A stretch of DNA of 64,000 nucleotides. It comes from Fragum whitleyi. Taxonomy: Eukaryota; Mollusca; Bivalvia; Cardiida; Cardiidae. The stretch is from positions 26,166,655-26,230,654 of the forward strand of contig OX411549.1 of assembly GCA_948146395.1 (NCBI GenBank), given 5' to 3'. Both the position numbers and the translations under genes were made by a program. Under the pieces are notes generated by a model. That model was not told where the DNA came from. It saw only the letters and a list, made by a program, of their open reading frames with translations, and made no database searches. The first letter of the stretch is position 1. Every line of letters begins with the position of its first letter. Shown here piece by piece: positions 1-10,300 of the stretch.

Positions 1-505
1 TTCTAATTGATAGATACCAATTAAATTTTACATGAATGATCCTTGGGTGACCCTTTATCAGTCTACCAAAAATTATTGTGATCGGATGAAAAATATGCAT
101 TTTATGGGCGGAGGTCATTTCTCTATATGTTATATAGTGGAAACTTTGAAAATCATTTTCTCAGAATGTAATTGATGGATATAAACGAAATTTCACTGGA
201 ATGATCCTTGGGTGAAGCTTTATCAGTCTGCCAAAAGTTATTGTGATCAGATGAAAAATATGTATTTTATGGGCGGAGGTCATTTCTCTATATGTTATAT
301 AGTTGCATTTTTGAAAATCATTTCAACATCAGTAGAACCCAAAATATCTTAAAATCTAGACAAACTTAGATTTGCTATTTCAAGAATTTCAAGCCTGTGG
401 AGCGACTCAAGCCATTCATGGCTTTCTAGTTTAACACTTGTCCGCAGGTAAAAAAAGCCAGTGTCAGTCAAGTTGGGCATGGGAATTCCACAACCCTGCC
501 CTTCT
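1..505 (+). mobile_element. 3' part of the same composite element, cut by the window start
   Basis: Two core units (GATCCTTGGGTGACC, GGGCGGAGGTCATTTC) are followed by the same right junction as 18866 (CATTCATGGCTTTCTAG, ACTTGTCCGCAGG) and the end GGGCATGGGAATTCCACAACCC. Confidence 0.68.
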
Positions 506-715
506 CTGTTTAATCAAAATTTTGTTTTTAAAAAATTGCCAAAAAATGTTTGGCTATTTCAACCAGTCTGGCCAAAGTTTGGCCAACAACAACTACCGTA
601 TTTCCTCTAATAATAGGGCCCTCCTTAATACTAGTACCCATACAATATTTACTAGGAATGCCCACTTCTAATGCCTAGATTATAAGAACTGTTTGAGACT
701 TCTTCTCTAATTTAT

Positions 716-757
716 GTGAATTTCCTCTAAACAATCATTGTTTAGAGGAAATTTACA
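716..757. repeat. Hairpin of 42 bp
   Basis: TGTGAATTTCCTCTAAACAA and TTGTTTAGAGGAAATTTACA pair around TCA. No second copy was identified. Confidence 0.6.
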
Positions 758-1457
758 TCAACTAAAAGGGAAAAGGGCCTTAAAGACATCAATTTAATGT
801 TATTTTTTTAAATCAAATTTAAAAAAAGCATCCTGACCATGCAATTTATAGCTCTTGGGAGTGTTTATCAGGAGAAATAAGGTAAATGGAAAGCAGGTAG
901 GCCAGGTCTAAGATCAGACTACACATCTGTGCAGGTAGATTTTAGTCTACCTTGTTAGCCAATACTTTGTGTACAGCAAAAGTAGAAGGGTTAAAGAACT
1001 TTAAAAGGATGAAGCCATAATTTATAGCTAAGTTTATATTATGTTAGTTAACCACTTTAAAATACAAGAAGGGCCCTTAAAAGTGAAATTTTGATTTATG
1101 CATTTACATAGGCTAGGGACTCTCTCATGAAAGATTTCCCCCCATTGCAGAATATTGAATGAATTAGTTAAAATAACTGATATCAAAATAAAATCAGAGA
1201 GAAAACGAAAGAAGCTTGCATCTTCATGAGTTCAAATAACCATGATTCAATTTGTTAATTAATAAGGCTAGTAAACATTTAGATAATTGCTGGACAATAA
1301 AAGAACAAAGAAAGATTAGATAAGTGAAAATTTATTAAAAAATACAGATCTAATAAGGTTATATCTTTGTGGATGAAGATTTCATGATTTTAGAAAAAAG
1401 ACTTTAAAGATAAATTCATAAAGGAAACTTCTCACTACTGTATCATCTACTTGTTGT

Positions 1458-1609
1458 GCCGCTGTCATAGCAGTTAGTAGCGCGTCAGACTGTCAATCTA
1501 GAGGTCCCTGGTTCCATCCTAGATGGTGGCACTCATCCTTTCCGACTATTTGTCTGCCAGCAATGGGTTGATAATCATTGACCTATGTGGAATAGCAGCT
1601 GGACAAACC
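1458..1609 (+). mobile_element. SINE, 5' part
   Basis: GCCGCTGTCATAGCAGTTAGTAGCGCGTCAGACTGTCAATCTAGAGGTCC keeps the tRNA-like head; the body breaks off after ATGTGGAATAGCAGCTGG. Confidence 0.7.
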
Positions 1610-1778
1610 AAAATCATCTACTTGTTAAAATTGCAATTTTCTAAATCAATTACACTGAAAGTTAGAAAAAAATAAAAGATTGCCAGCCAGCATTCAGCCA
1701 GGAAACAAAAACATTTTTAATCCATTGTAAATGATGTTCTGCTTTGCACATGAATTCAACTTGCAAAGAGGGGTACTA

Positions 1779-2208
1779 CAGTTAACAACATCGAAAAATT
1801 GATGAATGATTTTGAATTGATTTTGGAATGAACTTCAATGAGAGTGTGGAGCAAGTTTTTAGTGAAATTAAAGGGAGGTAATCCAATATTGCTAACTTTG
1901 ATCAGGATGAACAAAATTAGCGATTTTGATAACATCCCTTTACAAAAATATGGATACAAGTTCTATAAAAAGCTTCCTATTTCTTCAAGAATCAATCAAA
2001 TGCTTATAATTTTAATAATGTCAGTGAAAGTGCAATTTTTTCTAGCCATTATAATTTTGAAAATAGTTGTTTTTCTGATATTTTTTGTGATTTTTAGCGT
2101 TTTTGAATGGTTTGAGTGAGTGTTTGGAATGAATTAATGGAGCCCTGAGTGAGCGATTTAGAATGGTTTTGATTGAGCTGAATGTCAATTTCAAGATGTA
2201 ACTAACTG
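1779..2208 (+). mobile_element. Tc1-type MITE (CAGTTAAC family), near full length
   Basis: It starts CAGTTAACAACATCG and ends TAACTAACTG, with TA on both sides. Left arm repeats the GAATG motif (TTTTGGAATGAACTT); the centre carries AAAGGGAGGTAATCC and an imperfect AACTTTGATCAGGATGAACAAAATTAGCGAT palindrome remnant. The right arm repeats TTTGAATGG, GAGTGAGTG and GAATGAATTAATGGAGC. At about 430 bp it encodes nothing. TA target and CAGT ends point to the Tc1/mariner superfamily. Confidence 0.8.
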
Positions 2209-2390
2209 TATTTATGAAACATTTTGAGAACATTTTCATCCTGAATGCAGGGCTTATTAAAGATTTCTTTATTTACAAATAAGGGTTGAAATCTACATGA
2301 TAGATTAAGCTTCTTCCTTTGAAAATCAAGGTTCTGCTTTGATGTGTTTTACAAAGGAAGATGCACAGATAAAAATCTGATACTATTTAA

Positions 2391-2631
2391 CCCTTGTCAT
2401 GCTGAATTAAAAACCTTGGCAAAATTATATATAAATCAAAGTGCTGGAAGCTCTGTTTTTCCTACTTGTGAGTTAGCATTTGATTTTGAAAATATTATTT
2501 CTGAAACTTTTCTGGTTTAAAAAGGAAAATCAGGTTGTATGGACTAAGATCAGACTGCACATATGTGCAGGCTGATGTTTGTCCATACCTCCTGCCAAAG
2601 CAGGAATATTCCGGGATCAGCATGACAAGGG
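2391..2631 (+). mobile_element. TTAA-flanked MITE (CCCTTGTCATGCTGA family)
   Basis: TTAA then CCCTTGTCATGCTGAATTAA at the left; ATCAGCATGACAAGGG then TTAA at the right. A GCACATATGTGC palindrome lies near the right side. TTAA flanks suggest a piggyBac-type target duplication. No coding capacity in 241 bp. Confidence 0.78.
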
Positions 2632-2820
2632 TTAATACAGTTTATGTCAGTGGAATATGATAGGTATTTATTGTTTTATTCTTTAAATTTTGATCCCCTT
2701 TAATTGTAACTCATCTTGCATTTAATGCATCATCTGATATTGATGGATCTGCACAAAAATATTGTAAGTGTTTTTACAATTAGAGGCTTTTAAATAGTTA
2801 TACCTCCCTAAAATATGTTA

Positions 2821-3050
2821 GCCCAGGTTTGATCCCTGACGGCGACACTCATTCTTTCTGACTATTTGTCTCTCACCAATGGGTTGATAATCATAGACTT
2901 ATGTGAGATAGCGGCTGTAGGCTAGGAAAGGATGTGGTGGTTGTACTGGTGTGAGAAATAGCAGGAATCCATTGTTAGGTTGTTCAGTCACTGCAATATA
3001 ACTGAAAACATTTTGAAAGCGGCGTTAAACTAAATTTAATCAATCAATCT
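2821..3050 (+). mobile_element. SINE lacking most of the tRNA head
   Basis: Starts in the B-box region (CAGGTTTGATCCCTGACGGCG) and has the full body with the tail GGCGTTAAACTAAATTTAATCAATCAATC. Confidence 0.72.
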
Positions 3051-3696
3051 TAAATATGTCAGTCAGTCAGTTTGTCTGTCAGTCAGTCCATCTGTCTGTA
3101 GCTTTGTCGTGTCTGTTACATTTCTCAGCAGCTAATGAACAGATTTCATTCAAATTAAATGAGATTAATATTATTTGTACCAAGGGAGGATGTGCATATA
3201 TATCAAAGGGAATTATGGCCCCTTGATGAAAATGTCAGTTGTTCTAGCAGCAAATCTTTTAAATGCAAATAACCTTTATTGACAAGCCCTTTTTTTTGGG
3301 GGGGGGGGGGGGTATTAGTCCACATTGTGACTTTAAGTCTAGTTTTATAATCCTGGTGTGTTTTTAAACTTTTCACAATATTTCATTTGCAATTTATTTA
3401 CACTAGAACAGAGCAACCTGAGCATCTAATAAATTACTGCAAGAAAATTGACTGATGATTTAAAGAGATCATCAAGATATTTAAAAATAAAACTACATTT
3501 TATGACAGATACCCAAGCTAATCATTCAATGTCTTCACTAGATTCACTTAAATATTGTTCATTTGTCGGAATTTTCATTAATTTATCTACAGACTTTGAA
3601 CAGGTGATGGATAAGGGTCATAAGCTATCCCCACAAAGCGGATAGAAGTATTTTAATATTTTTTGCCTTTCGCAGCTTGGCCAAAATCATTTTGAG

Positions 3697-3766
3697 GGCT
3701 CACCTCGAAACAGTTGTAACTGCCTAAAAACATATAGGCAGTTACAACTGTTTTGTGCTGAGCCAT
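3697..3766. repeat. ~75-bp hairpin MITE (CAGTTACAACTG family)
   Basis: GGCTCACCTCGAAACAGTTGTAACTGCCTA pairs with TAGGCAGTTACAACTGTTTTGTGCTGAGCC. Further copies are at 5883-5950, 7381-7452, 7566-7620, 10545-10620 and 20905-20970. Confidence 0.75.
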
Positions 3767-4610
3767 CATTTTGAAGATACATGATGTAACTTCAAAATAG
3801 ACTGACAGAGACAAACTGTGAATTCATGAAAAATATGGCTTTTTTGCTAGCTGAATGATATTTAAAGATAAGAAGAATGCCTTATTAATATCCATTACAG
3901 TGACTATATTTATTTAATCAATTTTATCTATGCAAAGACAGATTTTATCAAAAGACCTGACAGCCTATTTGGTTAAGCATAATCAATCAATCACTTGAAA
4001 TTACCTTATGTTAGTATGTTAGTTTCACTCTGATAGCATGTTTATTTATATAATTATGCCGCAATTTTTACAGAAATAAATTTAAATTAACTAAGCTTGA
4101 CTTCTGTTATTCAGTAAAGTGTATGGTTTTGGAATGAAATTGAATAACTGGGTTGAACAAGTTTTAAATTATATATCAAAGGTAGGTAATAGAACATTGC
4201 CATTTCACTCAAATTTGATATGAAATTGAAGGTACATGTATTTCTTTAATGCTTTTTGAATGACAGTAGATATCAGTTTGATAAACTCACTGCTTTACCA
4301 GTGAGATTATCAAAACATTTAACCTGGCTTTCGTTCATATCGCCCTATCTGACTTCATTTAAGTGGAGCCCAAAAGGTGATGTTATCATGAACGTGGCAT
4401 AACAATCACATGCAAAATAATACGCATTGATAAAATTTGTCCAAAAATATTCACAATGTTTCTCATTTATGTTTTTCAGAAAATAGGCTCTAGCACTTGT
4501 GAAAATATATCTTTTGTTGTTTACTCAATGAAATATAAATCAATCTTACACAGAAACAAACAATTATCCTCAATTTATAACCTCCCAGGAGTCCCCTTAC
4601 TGAATTATTA

Positions 4611-4905
4611 GAAAGTCTGTGTCTTGAACCAATCACATATTTCCAATTATGATATGAAAATGTATTGCAAAATTATGTTTTCGGTGTGAAAATGACGTCA
4701 TAATGCTTTTGATGATGTCATTTTGCAAATGGTAATATGTTTTACTGAATAATTTGAATCGATAAATTTCCTGAATTTACTTGATTAATCGCAAAAATTC
4801 AGGTCATATTAGAAACGGAATATCAAATTTGTGCTCATTAATTACCGAATTTATTAAACTTGCCATCTTAAACAGATAAAAACTCAGCACAGCCTCGTTT
4901 TTATC
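4611..4905 (+). repeat. Dispersed ~300-bp repeat, copy 1
   Basis: AAATGACGTCATAATGCTTTTGATGATGTCATTTTGCAAA, CAATTTACTTGATTAATCGC-like and AACTTGCCATCTTAAACAG parts align with 42185-42500. TGACGTCA is a CRE-like palindrome. Confidence 0.5.
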
Positions 4906-4927
4906 TGTTTTCAGATGATTCCATTAA

Positions 4928-5166
4928 CTCTTGTCATGCTGAACCCGGAATATTCCTGCTTTTGCAGGAGCTATAGACAAACATCAGCCTGCACATATGT
5001 GCAGTCTGATGTTAGTCTACATCTCCTGTTTCTCACTTTCAAACAAGAATGGTCAATAGATTTAGTTTTTCAAATAAAAATTGACATAGAGTTGGTACTT
5101 TCAGTGCTTTTTGCCCTTTGATTTTGATGAAAATTTTTAGCCAAAATTTATTCAGCATGACTAGGG
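4928..5166 (-). mobile_element. TTAA-flanked MITE (same family as 2391)
   Basis: Inverted copy: TTAA CTCTTGTCATGCTGAACCCGGAATATTCC, GCACATATGTGCAGTCTGATG, then GCCAAAATTTATTCAGCATGACTAGGG TTAA. Confidence 0.78.
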
Positions 5167-5440
5167 TTAATAAATTCTTCCTTCATGAACAGATAGAATC
5201 GGAGTTCGAATTGCATTATGGAGAAACTGAATATTAATGAAAGTGAAATGTTTGTTCACAGTCATAAAGTTTATAGCAAACTTTTAATAGATAATCTTTT
5301 GTATAATTTATTGATTTTACGAATTATTCAATAGAATTGTTTGCATTATTTAGTGTGGTTTAAGTTAAATACCCACACCAAAGGTTTTACTCTGCATTAA
5401 CTGTCTCATTCTTCTCATAAGCTGAATCTTTTTTATATTT

Positions 5441-5854
5441 TTATACCCCCACCTACAAGCAGAGGGGGGTATATTGGTTTCACCATGTCTGTCTGTCTGT
5501 CCATCCGTCCGTCCTGCCATCCATCCGTCCGTAGACCTTTTCGTTTCCGGACTCTAACTCAAGAACCAAATGACCTACAATCGTGAAACTGCATACAAAT
5601 GTTCCTTATGACCCAAGGAAGTGCCCTATTGTTTTTGGGTCATATAGGTCAAAGGTCAAGGTTACAGTCAATTTTTGTTCAATTTTCATTTCTGGACTCT
5701 TAACTCAAAAACCAAGCGACCTAGAATCATGAAACTTCATGCAAATGCTACATATGACCTCAATATTAGTTACAAACACATCCTGCACTAATAGCACTTA
5801 CATTCTGACAAAGCGCTTGTGGGGGGTATTAGTCCACTCTGCGACAGTTCTAGT
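5441..5854 (+). repeat. Dispersed element with TATACCCCC ends
   Basis: TTATACCCCCACCTACAAGCAGAGGGGGGTATATTGG opens it; GGGGGGTATTAGTCCACTCTGCGACAGTTCTAG closes it. The interior has TCCGTCCGTC runs and ACCAAATGACCTACAATCGTGAAAC in about two units. Confidence 0.65.
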
Positions 5855-5882
5855 CTTTTTAAATTAGGGGAGTATAATTTAG

Positions 5883-5950
5883 GGACCAGCACAAAACTAT
5901 CGAATGTACTTATAGAAACATAGGCACTTACAATAGTTTTGCACTGACAC
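5883..5950. repeat. ~75-bp hairpin MITE copy
   Basis: GGACCAGCACAAAACTATCG and CACTTACAATAGTTTTGCACTGACACC form the arms; a more diverged subtype, which recurs partly at 7650-7695 (GACACTTACAATAGTTTTGTGCTGACC). Confidence 0.6.
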
Positions 5951-5999
5951 CTGGAAATTGTGAAAGAGTGATTGACCAAAATCTTATAGAAGTAAGTAT

Positions 6000-6222
6000 G
6001 TGACATTTCCAACAAATTCACATTGCGTAACTTTGAGACTCAGATCAAGTTGTGCAGCTGCACAGTCTGATCAGAGTCTTAACTATGCCCTCAAAAGATG
6101 GCTATGGTTCTTGAATAGCTATTCACAACCCAAAATTAATTTTAATGCACTGTGTGAGTATCCAGGCTACTCAATGTCTTTCTGTCATGTACACATGAAA
6201 CTGTTGGAAATGTCACACACAG
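6000..6222. mobile_element. MITE copy, GAGCCTGTG family, variant left end
   Basis: GTGACATTTCCAACAAATTC pairs with TGTTGGAAATGTCACACACAGG. Interior GATCAAGTTGTGCAGCTGCACAGTCTGATCAGAG. Related remnants are at 22085-22610 and 43935-44020. Confidence 0.65.
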
Positions 6223-6383
6223 GCTCATATGTCAAGCTTCAGGTTTGGAAGCTATAATTACTATGTTTTGTTTTTTTTATGACCAATTTTTGATGTTATC
6301 GTCCATACTCCCTCCTTAAAAGTATCGCTTACTGGTCAATATTAGTGAACACATTAAATAACTAATGGTTTGTTGTCTTTTTA

Positions 6384-6540
6384 GGTAGTGGACCTGTAAT
6401 TGTTTCGCAACGTTTCGGAAGTTATTAAACTTTTACAGTGTTAACCGAGGTTACCTCATGATTTTATTAGGAAACCTCGGTGAACATTCTGAAAGATCAT
6501 GAGTTCTGAAATGTTGGGGAGTTATTACATTTCCACTACC
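6384..6540. mobile_element. Foldback TTAA MITE (GGTAGTGGACC family)
   Basis: TTA then GGTAGTGGACCTGTAATTG; the right end is GTTATTACATTTCCACTACC then TTA. The core CCGAGGTTACCTCATG pairs with GGAAACCTCGGT. Nearly the whole ~157 bp can fold on itself. Confidence 0.72.
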
Positions 6541-7052
6541 TTAGCAAAACTCTTTGTGACTTACAGAGGAATGTTTATAGTACCATATATTGAAAGAACA
6601 TTCCTCTTATTTTCCACTGCGGAAAGTGTCATATTTCAGTATCACCTTATTTGCCTGTCTGTCTGTCCTGATAAGTATGTCCTTCCAGCTGTATGTACGT
6701 ACATACTTTTCTTGTAAATGCACCTCTGAATAACTGTATCACAATTAGGGCATTCAGAGCTTTAAGCACTTTGATTTGAATGCTGCAGATGTTTTTGCCA
6801 ATGTTTTTATTCAGCATGACAAGGGTTAATTACAATAGTGTTTAGATAAATTTAATTTGTGATTTCTTTGGCTTTATTTGTGATAGTGAAAAGAAAATAT
6901 TAATGAACAACTAACTTATTCCCTCACAAACCCCAGTTTTTATGCCGTTGAGAAGAAAAAAGCTTCATGAAACATTCAGGGAAATTGAGACAATGCTTGT
7001 TGCAAGCAATTTCTACATTACCAACAATATGTTTTTTACCCAAGAGTCACAT

Positions 7053-7137
7053 GTTACTGAAGACAATTTTTCATTGATGAAATTTTAAATGACTGAGTCA
7101 TTTAACATTTCATCGATGAAAAATTATCTTCAGCAAC
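7053..7137. repeat. Long hairpin of ~85 bp
   Basis: GTTACTGAAGACAATTTTTCATTGATGAAAT pairs with ATTTCATCGATGAAAAATTATCTTCAGCAAC, with AAATGACTGAGTCATTT at the centre. It lies about 90 bp before exon a. Confidence 0.65.
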
Positions 7138-7230
7138 TTTTCTGACCTTGGACAAGTCCTTATTTATGTCATCTGATAATAACATTAGAACTTATTCTGG
7201 TATTTAAGATCATTTATGTAAACATTACAG

Positions 7231-7324
7231 GTAGAGACCACGCCAGCAATTTTCTTAGTCCTTACCAGACTTCCTACAATAGAGACTACCCTCTTAAACA
7301 GCCTATAGAAACGGTGGCACTCAG
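7231..7324 (+). CDS. Exon a (most 5' exon found)
   Basis: The acceptor is aacattacag and the donor cag|gtataa. The exon opens with two bases that finish a codon from an unseen upstream exon and closes with AG, which joins an A in the next exon to make Arg. It encodes about 30 residues including NFLSPYQTSYNRDYPLK, the first copy of the protein's Tyr motif. The other two frames either stop at once or lack the motif. Confidence 0.8.
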
Positions 7325-10300
7325 GTATAACTTTGATTACTTGCTTTTTTTCAAAATGAAATTATCAAGGCTATTTCTATGGGTCAGTATGAAATAGTTG
7401 TAACTGCCTATACATTTATAGGCAGTTATAAACTGTTTTGCACTGAACCATCTATATTTTTGACAAATCAAGGTCAATCATTTTGTATGATTTATAAATC
7501 TAACGCTTCAAAAACTGTTGATACCTAAGGTGATACGTGGATGTTAAATGAACCGTTTTCAAGAGCAAAACTATTATAATGCCTATATATTTATAGGCGC
7601 TTTAAACAATGTTGCACTAACAACTTGGCTTGTTAATACTTACAATCCAGGAACATCAGTTTATTGACACTTACAATAGTTTTGTGCTGACCTTTCGAAA
7701 CACATCTACATTTTAGCAAATGTTTTAAGAAATTTATGTTAATCATTTTTCTGAAACATACATGTATGTTAGAGTTCTTCACAAATGATTAAACACATCT
7801 ACATTTTAGCAAATGTTTTAAGAAATTTATGTTAATCATTTTTCTGAAACATACATGTATGTTAGAGTTCTTCACAAATGATTAGTTCACTGTAATATAT
7901 ATTTTTTTTAAGAATTAAACCATTAATTCCATATATTGTAGACCAATGACATCCCACGGGTTTGCTCCACAAGAAGGTCCAGGGCCCGAGACCCACTACA
8001 ACAACGAGTACCATGGAAAGCCATACCGCCCTATTACACCACTACGCCCTGGTTCGGCATCAGGAAATAGGGCCAATAACCCTCACCCTCCACAGGTAGA
8101 AAATAATCTTATCTCAATGATTCAGAAGAGTACCCACAGCATAGGACTTTATTGAGAAATAAGGGTTTTAGACTGACGTTACCTTCTATTTTAATAGACT
8201 TCTGAAATCAGGTTACAAATGCTTGCTATTCAGTCTAAAAAGTAACATAAACTCAGAGTAACATGTGGAAAAGAATACATTGCTTGTAACAAGCAATTTA
8301 TTCTTTCCCACAATATTCTCCAAATGTGAAAATTCAGACTCAGTACTTTAAGGTTGGGTGCCTTCAAATAGACTCTTCACTAACTGAAGTTATTGTCAAT
8401 CCCTGTTTCATATCCCCTACGAAATTGCCTTATATGTCACATATATGTCTAGATCTATGTCCCATATAAGCAGCATAAAAGTAACATAGTTGTTTGCCAT
8501 ATATGTGGCTTATATGTCACAGATTAGGATTTTAAATGCAAATGAGATCTATGTCCCATATAAGTGGCATATATGGCTAAAATGCCATAGAAGTCACATA
8601 TATGTGGTTTATTTGCCACTTATATGGATGGGGAAAAATAACTTATATGGGCCATATATGTTACTTATATGTCCCATATATGCTACTTATATGTGACTTA
8701 TATGCCATTTATATGGGGCATATAAGTCCCAAATATGTCAAAAGTAGGTCAGTGCCAGAATGCATTTGTGTTCACTTTATTCTGAAGAAATTATTTTCTT
8801 TGTCTCAAAAACTGTGTACAATATTTTCAACTTCTAAACTAAATTTTGAATAATACTTGCTGAGCAAATGAAAGGAGAGGTTATGTAAAAGTATTATAAT
8901 ACAACTTGGCAATGAAAAGAACTAGCCTGTAAGCCTAGCATTTTTCTACTTTGGGCAACTGATGAATTTGAAGCAAAAATAGGACTTTCTTTTCACTAAT
9001 TTCAAAGAAACAATTATTATTTCATAAATATGCTTTCATTGATTAGTAAACTGCAATTTGCTTCTTTGAATATTCCTGAGCATGTGTTACAGAATCACAA
9101 TAAAAACAAGTTTTCTTAACATCCCAAAATTTCTTGTCCATTACCTTTATATTTCTGAAATATTGATTTAAGTGTGATTTGTGCACCTAATGAAAATATC
9201 AATTACATATGAAAGAATTAGAAAAGAGAAATACATGTACCAATTAGTTTTTACCTTAATTTCATTGTTTAGACATCAATATAATCCAAACACAGTAAAC
9301 ACAGTAGATTTTTTTTCAAAACTACCACTAAACTGAATAAATAAATAACACTTTGTTTCATTGGCTTAAACTGAGATAACAAGAAGAGGTTTCATTGGTC
9401 TAATGTGTCAGGTGACTATGTGACTTAGCAGCTATCCATATAAATGACATAGATGTTCTCCATTCCTTCGACTCCCCAAGAAGGCTTATATGTCACTTAT
9501 ATGTCAGTTATATGGAACTTATAAAGAGATTGCTACCCTAACTAATTCCAGACATATAACTGGCATATACATAGATCCCACATAGTTGCATTTCAGCTCA
9601 ACATATAAGTGGCTTATATGCCAGTTATATGCCCCATATAACTGACATATAACTGACATATAAGTGGCATATAAGTCTGTCTAAGTCAGTTTGGTAAGGG
9701 ATCGTGAACAAAATAAATTGTTGGATTGAAAAATTTAAAAATCTGATCCATCACACGAAAAGGGACCATCTTGGTAGTGTGTAAAGTGAGGACCCTAGTC
9801 AGACTGCATTGATTGTGCAGACTGACTAGGGTTGAAACTTTTCCCACTTCACTAATTTTCAGAATCTAGAATAATCAATCAACCTTTCTTTGAAAGAACT
9901 TTTGAAATATGACCTCTGGCAGTCCTGTACTAGAATCAATCACTTTTTTCAAAAAATTATTTACAGAGTTCCCAGATGGTCCCTTTTTGTGTGACTGGTC
10001 ACAAATGTTTCTAACCTTCATTTCAAAGGTGCTATAAACTTCTCCACTGACCTGTTGGTTTTTGATAAAAATGAACATATTTGGTTTAAGTAAAGTGAAT
10101 GGATTCGTTTTTTTGCCAGAAAAAGAATGATGGATTAAGTTGAAACGTTTGAACACTTTCCATGCATCTGAGTTAATTTATGTACCTACTCCTACATCAT
10201 GTTTTCTCAAAAATTGCAATAAGGTGCTTTTTCTTCTTTTATATTTGAAATATGCTTATACAAGCAGTGTATGTGTATCAATTAATTTAAGCTTTTCTCA

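Noticed and set aside
438..671. 77-codon + ORF near the window start
   Set aside because: It starts at a TTG inside the end of the composite repeat and has no coding features; not the missing first exon of the spliced gene.
3448..3645. Possible upstream exon of the spliced gene
   Set aside because: The sequence lacks the Tyr motif and no donor phase could be matched to the exon at 7231.
8490..8853. Tyr/Ile/Cys/His-repeat ORFs
   Set aside because: They are translations of the ATATAAG motif array.
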